Source of the DNA: Spirochaetaceae bacterium
Lineage (GTDB): Bacteria > Spirochaetota > Spirochaetia > Sphaerochaetales > Sphaerochaetaceae
Direction of reading: 5' to 3'
Assembly: GCA_016649775.1 (NCBI GenBank)
Contig: JAENWY010000003.1
Location: 1 to 26,775, forward strand
Length of the DNA: 26,775 nt
The position numbers and the translations under genes are program-made. This document shows, piece by piece, positions 14,923 through 23,213 of the stretch (position 1 is its first letter; each line of letters starts with the position of its first letter). The notes under the pieces were generated by a model that was not told the DNA's origin, searched no databases, and saw nothing but the letters and a program-made list of their open reading frames with translations.

Positions 14923-14941
14923 GTGTGCAAATAGTACACAC
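14923..14941. repeat. Inverted repeat GTGTGC-N7-GTACAC-type upstream of the radical SAM gene
   Basis: GTGTG (14923-14927) and CACAC (14937-14941) are inverted around 9 bases. It lies about 90 bases upstream of the radical SAM ATG and could be a regulator site. The arms are similar to, but not spaced like, Rex sites. Confidence 0.35.
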
Positions 14942-14993
14942 ATTATATGAAATGGGTATAAATAATCATTGAAATTACGTTTATTTTAAGGTT

Positions 14994-15029
14994 AAAATCA
15001 ATTAATAAATTAATTTAATTGATTTTTTT
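14994..15029. terminator. Terminator after the metallo-beta-lactamase-fold pseudogene
   Basis: 12-bp perfect stem AAAATCAATTAA (14994-15005) with TTAATTGATTTT (15015-15026), loop of 9, T run to 15029 on the plus strand and TTTT on the minus strand. It lies 54 bases downstream of the pseudogene stop on the minus strand. Confidence 0.65.
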
Positions 15030-15082
15030 AAAATTATGTAAAAAATATAGAAGAAAAAAATATTTAAATTATTATATAGAAA

Positions 15083-15912
15083 TTATAAAAGGATTGTTGT
15101 TCCTACATTTGCTGCATAAGTATTTATTCCTTTTTCTTTTAAATAGAGCAAGATATTTTTGCCTCTACAATGATTAAGATATGTATGAGTAATTCCTCTC
15201 TTAGTTAATTCATTTGAGATGTCAATTAGCTCAGCCTCATTAGCTTGAGATAAATGGGTTCCACCAATAATTGTAGAAACATTTTTTTTAAATACTGAAT
15301 TTACTATATCAATTATATTGAGAATTCCAGAATGAGAACAAACTACTATTAGCACTAAATCATGTTCTCTTTTTATTACTAAAGAAATTTCACTGCTAAA
15401 ATAATCATTATACATTACATTATCTTTTTCATAAACAAATCTATGAAAGGGCAGTTTCTCTTCTTGATGTTTAAAAGATGAAATTAAATGGATTTTTAAG
15501 GTTATATTTTTTTGTTTAGATATTTCAATTTTACTTATATTGTTATTTTTTAAAAACTGTTTGTTTAAATTAGAACCTAAATATTCAAGAATATTATTAC
15601 TATCTTCAATTCTAGCATATCTTTTAAAATCAAAATCTTTACTGGCTTATAATTTTTTATTATGTATTATATTTTCAAGTTCTAATAAACCATTTATATG
15701 ATCATAGTGATTATGAGATGCAACTAATATATCAACATCTTATAAATCAATATTTAAGGTTTTTCATTTTTAGCAATTGCGTTAGTAGAACCAAAATCAA
15801 AAAGTAACTTAGTATTTTCTTATTCCAGATATAATGAAAAACCATGTTCATTTATTAAATAACGATGCTGCCCCATATTATTATCAACGAGTATTGTTGC
15901 ATAACTTTTCAT
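15083..15912 (-). pseudogene. Broken MBL-fold metallohydrolase (dihydropteroate synthase-like/RFAP-type family)
   Basis: The minus strand from ATG 15912 encodes MKSYATILVDNNMG...GFSLYLE, then a TAA (15820-15822), ENTKLLFDFGSTNAIAKNEK, a frameshift near 15755-15765, a second TAA (15740-15742), DVDILVASHNHYDHINGLLELE with the metal-binding HxHxDH motif, a third TAA (15647-15649), and then an open frame to 15083 with VVCSHSGILNIID and IIGGTHLSQANEAEL. These blocks and their order match small MBL proteins often labelled 7,8-dihydropterin-6-methyl-4-(beta-D-ribofuranosyl)-aminobenzene-5'-phosphate synthase-like. Full family length is about 270 residues, which fits the whole span. All three stops are TAA. 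The promoter and terminator are still good, so the loss looks recent. The last 110 residues alone could be called as a gene but lack the active site. Confidence 0.87.
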
Positions 15913-15975
15913 AAATAATTTATCTCCCTAAATTTAATTAAATAAAATAAATTAAATTAAACCTTAATATATTCT

Positions 15976-16004
15976 ATGTTATGTTGCAAATTTATGATTG
16001 TCAA
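15976..16004 (-). promoter_or_regulatory. Promoter of the MBL-fold pseudogene (TTGACA - 17 - TAACAT)
   Basis: On the minus strand TTGACA (16004-15999) and TAACAT (15981-15976) are exactly 17 bases apart. Predicted start near 15969, about 57 bases before the ATG. It lies directly after the rseP stop. Confidence 0.6.
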
Positions 16005-16031
16005 TTTCATATAATTGGTAATTGAGTTTAA

Positions 16032-17447
16032 TTATCTTTTTAAGTTCAATAGATAAAAATAACGTATATCAATAAAATACATAAAAGCGAATATACATAT
16101 TAATCCTATCATTCCTATTAATTGAGCTCTCCAATAATTTCTTGGAGAAATTCGTTTTCCTGTAATACCTTCAATTAATGAAATTAGAATTTGTCCTCCA
16201 TCAAAAGCTGGCAATGGTAATATGTTAGCAATTGCAATTGATATAGACACTACTGCTAATAGATAACAAAGAGCTCGTAATCCAGATTTAACATTATTTT
16301 CAAAGCCCATGACTGTTATATCACCAATCATAAGAGAGGCTCTTACGGGGCCGGTAAATACCTGTCTAACATCGTCAGATCTTCCATTAATTACGCTTAA
16401 TAATGAATTAACAGTATTGCTAAATAAATTAAACGCATTATTAAATCCTGTTATTAATGCTGTGTTTAATGGTTGACCTTTAATAATGCGAGTTGGGGAA
16501 TAGAGTGAAAAATTATTAATATATTTACCTTCACTAAAGTCTTTTGAATAATTTATAGAAAGAATTTTGTTTCCTCTTAATATTCTCAAAGTAATTGGGG
16601 AATCATTTAATACTTCAAGTTCTTTTAATAAATCAAGGTTATTAGCTACAATAATTCCATTGACTGATAAAATATTATCTTCTTTTTTTAATCCTGCTTT
16701 TTCTTCAGGGCTTAAAAATCTAACAGAGGCAATAGTAGTATCAACAATATTTGTAAGACCATATCTAAATGTATTATTCTCATTTTTGACTCCAGACACT
16801 ACATATTCTGAATTGTTAGAGGTTCCATCTGCAAATTTCCTTTTTATAGTAAATTTCAAATCTTGCTTTTTGGTTTTTGTTAATATATCTACTACTTCTT
16901 GATAATCTCTTATTTTAGTGTTCTCTATACTTATAATTTGATCACCTTTAATTATTCCAGCATCTTTTGCAGGACTACTATTATTATTAAAAAAAGTCGG
17001 ATAATCACTTACTGGCGCTACATAGGCTGGAGTAGAAAGTGTTGAATATGAAAGAGCTGCTAGAATTGTACAAAGAGCTATTGAAATTAAAACATTAGTT
17101 AATGGTCCCGCTAAATAGGTCATTAATCGGTGAAAGGGATGAACAGAAAAAAGAGAACCATTTTCTATATGAATAAATTTATTAGATTTAATATCTAATG
17201 CCCTAGTTAAATCATCGGAGCCCTTAAGTCTGCAATAACCACCAAAAAGAATAAGGGATAATCTGTATTCTGTTTTCCTTAATTTTATACCAACAATTTT
17301 TGGACCAAACCCTAGAGAAAATATTTCAACTTCGATACCATTTAAGTGAGCAGCAATAAAGTGTCCCAACTCATGTAATATAACAATGCTACCAATACCA
17401 AATATGCCAAGCACATATTTTATTAAAGTTTGTAAAATTTGATCCAT
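16032..17447 (-). CDS. rseP: RseP, site-2 zinc metalloprotease with PDZ domains
   Basis: 471 residues. Intramembrane protease of the M50 family that cuts anti-sigma factors and leftover signal peptides within the membrane. First helix holds the zinc motif HELGH (25-29); the second metal ligand is in LPLPAFDGGQ (about 411-419). Between lie a helix (about 108-130), and two PDZ-like segments: SSPAKDAGIIKGDQIISIENTKI (about 155-180) and SPEEKAGLKKEDNILSVNGIIV (about 245-270). C-terminal helices end with MYFIDIRY. It ends the array that starts at the ABC-F gene, and the dxr stop is 8 bases upstream. No ribosome-binding site is evident, so it may depend on coupling to dxr. The order dxr-rseP is common in many bacteria. 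Confidence 0.95.
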   Translation of the reverse strand: MDQILQTLIKYVLGIFGIGSIVILHELGHFIAAHLNGIEVEIFSLGFGPKIVGIKLRKTEYRLSLILFGGYCRLKGSDDLTRALDIKSNKFIHIENGSLFSVHPFHRLMTYLAGPLTNVLISIALCTILAALSYSTLSTPAYVAPVSDYPTFFNNNSSPAKDAGIIKGDQIISIENTKIRDYQEVVDILTKTKKQDLKFTIKRKFADGTSNNSEYVVSGVKNENNTFRYGLTNIVDTTIASVRFLSPEEKAGLKKEDNILSVNGIIVANNLDLLKELEVLNDSPITLRILRGNKILSINYSKDFSEGKYINNFSLYSPTRIIKGQPLNTALITGFNNAFNLFSNTVNSLLSVINGRSDDVRQVFTGPVRASLMIGDITVMGFENNVKSGLRALCYLLAVVSISIAIANILPLPAFDGGQILISLIEGITGKRISPRNYWRAQLIGMIGLICIFAFMYFIDIRYFYLLNLKR

Positions 17448-17455
17448 ATAATAAT

Positions 17456-18574
17456 TTATAAGCTATTTATGTATCTATTAGCAATAGCTCGAGCTTTATT
17501 ATCAATCTCTATACTTTCTGATAAATTCGTGCAAATATCCATAAAATCATTTTGCATTGTTGATATTACACAATCCTGTAGTTGTAAATAGGAAATCCTT
17601 TCTTTTAAGAAAGCATACACAGCTACTTCATTGGAGGCATTAAAAGCAATAGCGTAAGATTTTCCTTTTTTCAATATATCGAAAGCAATCTTTAGAAGAG
17701 GAAATCTATCATAATCAGGTTTCTCAAAAGTTAGCGTTAAATTATCAAAAGACATTGGATCAACTAGATTAGAATGGTCATAAACTCCCAGTAAACCCTC
17801 TATAATAGGTAAAGACATATTAGGAGTTCCCATTTGTGAATAAACCGCGCCATCGTGCATTCTTATCATTGAATGAATAATTGATTGAGGGTGTACCACT
17901 ACTTCAATATTATTTTCATTAAAACCAAATAAGTAAGCAGCTTCAATTACCTCTAATGCTTTATTTGCTAAAGTGGAACTATCGATTGTAATTTTTTTAC
18001 CCATTTTCCAGGTTGGATGATTTAATGCTTGTTGCACAGTAATGTTTTTAAAGTCTTTTTTATCAAGTGTTCTGAAAGGACCACCACTAGCTGTTATTAT
18101 CAATGATTTTACATGTTCTTTTTTGTGAGCATCTAGAAGAGATTTTATTGCAGAGTGTTCACTATCAACAGGGTAGATATTAGCTCCTGTTTTGGAAGCG
18201 AGATCAAAAATAAATGAACCACCAGCTACAACAGATTCTTTGTTTGCTAATGCTAAATCAATTCCTCTTTCTAAAACTTTTACACTAGCAGCCAATCCGC
18301 TAAAACCGGAAATACCATTTAGAACAATATCGCATTTTACAGTATCAAGAAGTTCTTCTATGCTATTATAATAATTAAAACAGTCACAACGAGCTTGATT
18401 TGTAGCTAAATGTAAATTTCTAACATTGAAAGAATCTCCAATATTTTCTAATTCTCTAACTTTTGTATTTGCTGTAATTCCAACAACTTCGAGTGGTAAA
18501 TTTTTGTTTTTGATAGAATGCAAACAGGTAGTACCTATACTACCTGTAGCCCCAAGAATAATAACTTTTTTCAT
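17456..18574 (-). CDS. dxr: 1-deoxy-D-xylulose 5-phosphate reductoisomerase
   Basis: 372 residues. NADPH-dependent enzyme of the MEP pathway turning DXP into MEP, the route to isopentenyl diphosphate and so to undecaprenyl carriers made by UppS in the same operon. NADP motif GATGSIGTTCLHSI (8-21); ALANKESVVAGG; metal site PVDSEHSAI; loop SGGPFR; HPTWKMGKKITIDSSTLANKALEVIEA; and VVHPQSIIHSMI, all diagnostic. It starts 3 bases after the cdsA stop, with AGGA overlapping the cdsA end. Length is slightly below the 390 typical of E. coli. Confidence 0.97.
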   Translation of the reverse strand: MKKVIILGATGSIGTTCLHSIKNKNLPLEVVGITANTKVRELENIGDSFNVRNLHLATNQARCDCFNYYNSIEELLDTVKCDIVLNGISGFSGLAASVKVLERGIDLALANKESVVAGGSFIFDLASKTGANIYPVDSEHSAIKSLLDAHKKEHVKSLIITASGGPFRTLDKKDFKNITVQQALNHPTWKMGKKITIDSSTLANKALEVIEAAYLFGFNENNIEVVVHPQSIIHSMIRMHDGAVYSQMGTPNMSLPIIEGLLGVYDHSNLVDPMSFDNLTLTFEKPDYDRFPLLKIAFDILKKGKSYAIAFNASNEVAVYAFLKERISYLQLQDCVISTMQNDFMDICTNLSESIEIDNKARAIANRYINSL

Positions 18575-18577
18575 GAA

Positions 18578-19426
18578 TTACATTCCTAATAATTGTATTA
18601 ATAAATAAAATACAGGACCTGCTATAAGTATTGAATCGAGGTTGTCTAATGCACCACCACGGCCAGGAAATAGCTTTCCTGAATCTTTAATAACAGCTGA
18701 TCGTTTAATTACAGATTCTATTAAATCTCCAATGTTTGCGCTAATGGAAACCAATAATGCTATAAAAGCAGCTTCAAATACATTTATTTCCTGAGCGATG
18801 TCTGGTACAAAATAATAACAAGCTACACCACAAGCTACAGCGCTAAAGCCACCAAGAACAAAGCCTGCTAAACTTTTATTTGGGCTAACTAAAAAAACAC
18901 CTCTATTATTTTTACCTAAAAGAATTCCAAATATATAAGCAAATATGTCATTTGAAAATACTAAAATGAAAAACATTGCATAAAAAGAAGATGAATTTTC
19001 AAGACTGCTAAAACTAACTATAAAGGAAACTAAGAAATTAGGATAAAATATTATTAAGGTATCATAAGCTATTTTCATTAATGAATCATTAAAGGGCTTA
19101 TCATCTTTTGCACCTTGAAAAATTTCTTTAGAAAATGCATATAAAATTAAAAAGATTAAACAAATTTCTGTCAAATTAGGATAGTTTAATGAAATTGATA
19201 ACCATTGAGAAATAGGGAGTATGATACCTAATTGAAAAGGAATATTTAACTTTATATTTGTCTTATTTTTAATTATTGTTGTTATTTCTTTTGATCCTAC
19301 ATATGCAAATAAAGTCGCAACAATAGCAAATGCTAAATGATTATATTGAGGCAGTCCAAACACCACTAATATTATAAATGGGACTCCAATAAATACTGTT
19401 GCAAGTCTCTTATGGAAAGTTGTCAT
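18578..19426 (-). CDS. cdsA: CdsA, phosphatidate cytidylyltransferase
   Basis: 282 residues, about eight membrane helices. Makes CDP-diacylglycerol from phosphatidate and CTP. The family signature near the C terminus is SVIKRSAVIKDSGKLFPGRGGALDNLDS (about 243-270), close to S-x3-KR-x4-KD-x5-PGHGGxxDRxDS; here R replaces H and N replaces R. Start ATG overlaps the uppS stop by 4 bases (ATGA), which indicates coupling. Follows uppS in the conserved frr-uppS-cdsA-dxr order. Confidence 0.95.
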   Translation of the reverse strand: MTTFHKRLATVFIGVPFIILVVFGLPQYNHLAFAIVATLFAYVGSKEITTIIKNKTNIKLNIPFQLGIILPISQWLSISLNYPNLTEICLIFLILYAFSKEIFQGAKDDKPFNDSLMKIAYDTLIIFYPNFLVSFIVSFSSLENSSSFYAMFFILVFSNDIFAYIFGILLGKNNRGVFLVSPNKSLAGFVLGGFSAVACGVACYYFVPDIAQEINVFEAAFIALLVSISANIGDLIESVIKRSAVIKDSGKLFPGRGGALDNLDSILIAGPVFYLLIQLLGM

Positions 19427-20118
19427 TTTCCAAGGCCTCCGAATTTTCTTGTTCTAGTTAGGAACTCTATAATTATTTCTTTTATAAAATCTTCATTCCA
19501 ATCTGGAAATAGTTTATCATAAAAACCTAATTCAGAGTAGGCACTTTCCCATAAAAGAAAGTTACTTAGTCTTTTTTCACCAGCACTTCTGACAATCATG
19601 TCAACCGGAGGTAAAAATGGGAATTGTATATTTTCCCTAATAAGCTCAGGAGTTATTAGAGTAGTAATTTTTTTTTCGATAATTTTGTTAATAGCATCAG
19701 CTATTTCACTTTGACCACCATAATTAAAACAAATGATTACTGTTATAATAGAATTTTCTTTTGTTGCATCTTCTACTTTAGTAATAGCTTCTGATACATT
19801 TTGAGGTAGATTTTCTTTTCTACCTCTTATTAAAATTCTTATGCCTTTAGACATGTAGAATTTTAATTCTCCAGGTAATTTGGTTGCGATCAAATTCATT
19901 AAGTAGTTTACTTCTGTTTTTGGTCGCGACCAATTTTCTGTAGAAAAAGCATATAGTGATAAAAACTTTATATCCATCTCAATACTACCAAGGATACAAC
20001 GTTTTAAAGCTTTTAATCCTTCAAGATGTCCCGCGGTTCTTGGTAGATGACGTTTACTTGCCCAACGACCATTACCGTCCATGATTATACCAAGATGTTC
20101 TAGGTTGTTATCTGCCAT
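19423..20118 (-). CDS. uppS: UppS, undecaprenyl diphosphate synthase (cis-prenyltransferase)
   Basis: 231 residues. Extends farnesyl diphosphate with isopentenyl units to the C55 lipid that carries peptidoglycan precursors. Catalytic Asp is in IIMDGNGRWA (D14); also HLEGLKALKRCI, FLSLYAFSTENWSRP, CFNYGGQSEIADAI, PPVDMIVRSAGEKRLSNFLLWESAYSELGF and the closing FPDWNEDF. Family members usually read DLxIRTSGExRxSNFLLWQ; here MIVRSAGEKR. The ribosome-binding site GGAG is inside the last frr codons, and the genes are 2 bases apart. Confidence 0.96.
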   Translation of the reverse strand: MADNNLEHLGIIMDGNGRWASKRHLPRTAGHLEGLKALKRCILGSIEMDIKFLSLYAFSTENWSRPKTEVNYLMNLIATKLPGELKFYMSKGIRILIRGRKENLPQNVSEAITKVEDATKENSIITVIICFNYGGQSEIADAINKIIEKKITTLITPELIRENIQFPFLPPVDMIVRSAGEKRLSNFLLWESAYSELGFYDKLFPDWNEDFIKEIIIEFLTRTRKFGGLGK

Positions 20119-20120
20119 AT

Positions 20121-20675
20121 CTAGATCTCCATGATTTCTTTTTCTTTTGCAATTGCAATTTCACCAATTTGAATAACAAAGTTGTCTGTCAATTTTTGAA
20201 TTCTAGCATCGCTTGCTTTTTGATCATCTTCACTGATATCAGATTTTTTCTCTAAAGCTTTGATTTCATCCATTGCTTCACGTCTAATATTTCTAATTGA
20301 AACTTTGCTTTTTTCAGCAATTTGTTTGGCTTGTTTTGCAAGGTCTTTACGACGATCTGATGTTAGCGATGGAAAGTTGATTCTTATTAATTTACCATCA
20401 TTGTTAGGAGTTAATCCCAAATCACTTTTCATTATTGCTTTTTCAATAGCTGGTAAAATAGATTTATCCCAAGGTTGAATAACTACTATACGAGCTTCAG
20501 GAACACTAATAGATCCAACTTGTGATAGAGGAGTTTGTGCACCATAATATTCAACACTAATGTTATTGAATAAGGCTGCGCTTGCACGACCAGTTCTTAG
20601 ACTTTTGTATTCATTGTCTAATGCAGAAACTGTTTTTTCCATTTTGCTTTCGCAATTGTTAATGATATTTTCCAT
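20121..20675 (-). CDS. frr: Ribosome recycling factor
   Basis: 184 residues from the ATG at 20675, which has AGAGGT upstream; a GTG at 20702 in frame would add 9 residues that overlap a hairpin, and family proteins start near MENIINNCESKMEKTVSAL. Signature stretches: LRTGRASAALFNNISVEYYGAQTPLSQVGSI, ARIVVIQPWDKSILPAIEKAI, SDLGLTPNNDGKLIRINFPSLTSDRRKDLAKQ and IRREAMDEI. With EF-G it splits the 70S ribosome after release. It lies after tsf, with a GAAA-loop hairpin in the gap. Confidence 0.97.
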   Translation of the reverse strand: MENIINNCESKMEKTVSALDNEYKSLRTGRASAALFNNISVEYYGAQTPLSQVGSISVPEARIVVIQPWDKSILPAIEKAIMKSDLGLTPNNDGKLIRINFPSLTSDRRKDLAKQAKQIAEKSKVSIRNIRREAMDEIKALEKKSDISEDDQKASDARIQKLTDNFVIQIGEIAIAKEKEIMEI

Positions 20676-20695
20676 AATTACCTCTTTTAATAAGT

Positions 20696-20721
20696 AGCTC
20701 ACTAGTTTTCACCAGTGAGCT
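20696..20721 (-). promoter_or_regulatory. Hairpin with GAAA tetraloop between tsf and frr
   Basis: On the minus strand an 11-bp stem (AGCTCACTGGT with ACTAGTGAGCT, one G-U pair) is capped by GAAA, a stable GNRA loop. There is no T run in the minus direction, so it is not a plain terminator; it could be an RNA processing or stability element that sets the tsf to frr ratio. On the plus strand it is followed only by TTTT. Confidence 0.55.
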
Positions 20722-20749
20722 TTTAAATTATTTAGTTAGTGTAAAAAAC

Positions 20750-21586
20750 CTAAGCTCCAGTTGAGAATAATTGGAAACCAGTGATTTCTAATTTACAACC
20801 GGCTGCTTTAGCAACTTCTTTCATTTTTGCTTCAACTGAAACTTTGTCATCTTTAACAAATGCTTGTTTAACAAAACATGTTTGAGCGTGGTTCTTTGCT
20901 ACCATACCTTTTACAATATTTGGAATAATCTTTTCAGGTTTACCCATGCCTAATGCTTGTTTTGTGAATATATCATTTAATTCATCCAAGTCAGCAGCAG
21001 GAATTTGAGAAGGGTCTAAATATTGAGGAGTAAAGGCAGCAACATGTAATGAACAATCTGCACAGAATTCTTTAACAGCTACATTTTCGAATGCTTCAGC
21101 TTTGTCAGCTTTAAATTCTACTAATACACCTTTTTCGCCAGCACCATGTATATAGGAAGTAGCGTATTCTGTAGCGGATAAATTAAATAATAGAAAATGT
21201 TTAAGTGTCATGTTTTCTTTCATAATAGCAATTAAATCAATTACCATAGTATTTAATTCATCATTAACTTCAGTGTAATTTTTTTCAAGAATTACATCAA
21301 TAATTTTTTCGCCTAATTTTGCAAAGTCTTCGTTATTTGCAACGAAATCTGTCTCACATGTAAGTTCAACAAGAATTGCTTTATTAGCAGTAATTCTTGT
21401 AAAAATCCTACCGTTTTCTGTAGCACGATCAGATCTTTTAGCAACAGCAGCTAGACCCATCTCTTTTAGATGCTTTTCAGCAAGAGCGAAATCGCCTTCT
21501 GCTTTTACTAGAGCTTTTTTACAATCCATCATACCTGCGCCTGTAGCGTCACGTAATTTTTTAACTGTAGCAGCTTTAATTTCCAT
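20750..21586 (-). CDS. tsf: Elongation factor Ts
   Basis: 278 residues. Exchanges GDP for GTP on EF-Tu. The UBA-like N-terminal part reads VKKLRDATGAGMMDCKKALVKAEGDFALAEKHLKEMGLAAVAKRSDR, including the EF-Ts signature; then ELTCETDFVANNEDF, the EF-Tu-contact motif TDFV; two core subdomains follow. ALGMGKPEKIIPNIVKGMV with CFVKQAFVKDD closes it. It starts 9 bases after the rpsB stop, with GGAG inside the gap. Confidence 0.97.
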   Translation of the reverse strand: MEIKAATVKKLRDATGAGMMDCKKALVKAEGDFALAEKHLKEMGLAAVAKRSDRATENGRIFTRITANKAILVELTCETDFVANNEDFAKLGEKIIDVILEKNYTEVNDELNTMVIDLIAIMKENMTLKHFLLFNLSATEYATSYIHGAGEKGVLVEFKADKAEAFENVAVKEFCADCSLHVAAFTPQYLDPSQIPAADLDELNDIFTKQALGMGKPEKIIPNIVKGMVAKNHAQTCFVKQAFVKDDKVSVEAKMKEVAKAAGCKLEITGFQLFSTGA

Positions 21587-21595
21587 AATAATCTC

Positions 21596-22501
21596 CTAGT
21601 CTTGGTATAAAGTTTTATCGTCAACTTCGATTCCGTCAGTTACACTTGTTACTGCTTCTTCGATAACAATTTCTTCAGTTACTTTAAGTGCTTCTGTAGC
21701 TACAAAGTTTGAAAGATCTTCATCCGATGAGAATACTACTTCTTCTTCTTCTTCTATTACTACTACTTCAACTTCTTCTGGAAGTTCATCTGTTAATGTT
21801 TCAACAATTTGAATACCAACTTCATTGTCTGCATCAATTACAGCGTTAGCAATAATTTCAACAAATAAAGCGATAGCTCTAATAGCATCATCGTTACCAG
21901 GTATTGGGTAAGTAATGTCTGTTGGATCACAGTTTGTATCAACTACAGCAACAACAGGAATGCCTAATTTCTTAGCTTCTGTTACAGCAATAGCTTCTTT
22001 TTTAGTATCTATAATGAATACAGCACCAGGTAATTCTTTCATGTCCTTGATACCACCAAGGTTCTTCTCTAATTTAGTTTTTTGTTTTGTTAATAAAGAA
22101 ACTTCTTTCTTAGTTAGAGATTCGAATGTACCATCACTTTCCATCTTTTCGATTTTTTTTAGTTTTGAAATTGATTTTTTGATTGTTGTGAAGTTAGTTA
22201 ACATACCACCTAACCAACGATTGTTGATGTAAGGCATGTTACAACGTTTAGCTTCTTGTTCAATTACAAGTTGAGCTTGTTTCTTAGTACCTACAAATAA
22301 AATTGATTTGCCATCTTTAACTACGTTACGGACAGCATCATAAGCCTCAACAATACAAGTTGAAGTCTTTTGTAGATCTATGATATGAATTCCATTTCTC
22401 TGAGAGAAAATGAAACGAGCCATCTTTGGATTCCATCTTTTTGTTTGGTGGCCAAAGTGTACGCCTGATTCTAATAGGCTTTTCATTGTTACTACGGACA
22501 T
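21596..22501 (-). CDS. rpsB: Ribosomal protein uS2 with acidic tail
   Basis: 301 residues; typical S2 is about 240-260. The core shows MKSLLESGVHFGHQTKRWNPKMARFIFSQRNGIHIIDL, ILFVGTKKQAQ, RWLGGMLTNFTTIKKSI, LPGAVFIIDTKKEAIAVTEAKKLGIPVVAVVDTNCDPTDITYPIPGNDDA, the full S2 pattern. About 60 residues at the end are acidic (EEVEVVVIEEEEEVVFSSDEDL), a lineage extension also seen in other bacteria. TAGGAG precedes the ATG by 6 bases. A structured leader lies directly upstream. Confidence 0.97.
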   Translation of the reverse strand: MSVVTMKSLLESGVHFGHQTKRWNPKMARFIFSQRNGIHIIDLQKTSTCIVEAYDAVRNVVKDGKSILFVGTKKQAQLVIEQEAKRCNMPYINNRWLGGMLTNFTTIKKSISKLKKIEKMESDGTFESLTKKEVSLLTKQKTKLEKNLGGIKDMKELPGAVFIIDTKKEAIAVTEAKKLGIPVVAVVDTNCDPTDITYPIPGNDDAIRAIALFVEIIANAVIDADNEVGIQIVETLTDELPEEVEVVVIEEEEEVVFSSDEDLSNFVATEALKVTEEIVIEEAVTSVTDGIEVDDKTLYQD

Positions 22502-22516
22502 ATTAATCTCCTAAAC

Positions 22517-22567
22517 TGACGATAAAAAATACAAGCTATAGCGCACTTTGCTATTGCAGGATCGTCA
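22517..22567 (-). promoter_or_regulatory. Structured rpsB leader, possible S2 autoregulation site
   Basis: Minus strand: TGACGAT (22567-22561) pairs with ATCGTCA (22523-22517), a 7-bp closing helix. Inside, ATAGC (22554-22550) pairs with GCTAT (22542-22538), loop of 7, extended by two GC pairs past a mismatch. The fold ends 15 bases before the rpsB ATG. A further hairpin CGCTCC/GGAGTG (about 22584-22600) lies nearer to maf. No promoter of good form is seen, so rpsB may be read from upstream genes or from an unseen start. S2 leaders that repress rpsB are known in other phyla; this one is assigned only by position and pairing. Confidence 0.45.
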
Positions 22568-22613
22568 CCCTTCGTATATATCTCACTCCAATAAGGAGCG
22601 GAAATTTCTCTAT

Positions 22614-23213
22614 CTAAGACAGAGTTGCATTCAGTAAACCAGAAATTGACAAAAGAGGCAACCCCACAATAGTATTAAAATCACCCAAATACTTATCAAT
22701 TAGATTATAACCTTTTGATTGAATACGATATGATCCTGCAGCTCCTAACCATTCTTCTGTATTTATATATTTATTAATATCTTCTGTACTATTATTTTTA
22801 AAATAAACATTAGCAACATCACAACATTTAATTAGTCTTTTGTTTGGGAGTTTTAAGCACATACCTGAATAAACTTGTTGCATTTTTCCACTAAAACTAA
22901 TAAGAGTATTGAAAGCATCGTCTTTATCTTTTGATTTGCCAATAATTTTGTTATTAAAATATATTACAGTATCGCAAGTAAGAATAGGAATATTCTGGAA
23001 TCCAAATTGATCTAAATATTGATTTAATTTTTCTTCTGCTAAAGAGATTAATTTATTCTCAATATTATTTAAACTAACATTCTCTAAAATTTCATTAGTA
23101 TCAGTAGGTCTTACAATTACTTCTAAACCTTCTTTAATAAGTATGTCTTTCCTTGCCTGAGAAGCTGAGGCTAAAATGATAGTATCAAAATATGAATTTA
23201 ACTTCTTCCTCAT
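22614..23213 (-). CDS. maf: Maf-family nucleotide pyrophosphatase
   Basis: 199 residues from ATG 23213, which overlaps the ABC-F stop as ATGA. A longer frame from 23264 adds residues that lie inside the ABC-F gene, and family proteins start just before the Maf motif, so the short form is chosen. Motifs: ILASASQARKDILIKEG (SxSxxR), TCDTVIYFNNKIIGKSKD (CDTV and K), FSGKMQQVYSG, and KGYNLIDKYLGDFNTIVGLPL at the end. Such proteins hydrolyse dTTP/UTP or modified NTPs to the monophosphate. EEWLGAAGSYRIQ replaces the common E-(P)-xGKAGAYxIQ. Confidence 0.9.
   Translation of the reverse strand: MRKKLNSYFDTIILASASQARKDILIKEGLEVIVRPTDTNEILENVSLNNIENKLISLAEEKLNQYLDQFGFQNIPILTCDTVIYFNNKIIGKSKDKDDAFNTLISFSGKMQQVYSGMCLKLPNKRLIKCCDVANVYFKNNSTEDINKYINTEEWLGAAGSYRIQSKGYNLIDKYLGDFNTIVGLPLLSISGLLNATLS

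Noticed and set aside
14923..14941. Rex redox-regulator site
   Set aside because: The half-sites resemble TGTG/CACA but the spacing is 9, not 8, and the flanking TT/AA is missing.
15083..15415. 110-residue intact protein
   Set aside because: It is the C-terminal third of a broken MBL-fold gene and lacks the metal site.
21730..21768. Repeat of ttcttcttcttc in the rpsB tail region
   Set aside because: It is simply the run of Glu codons in the acidic S2 tail.
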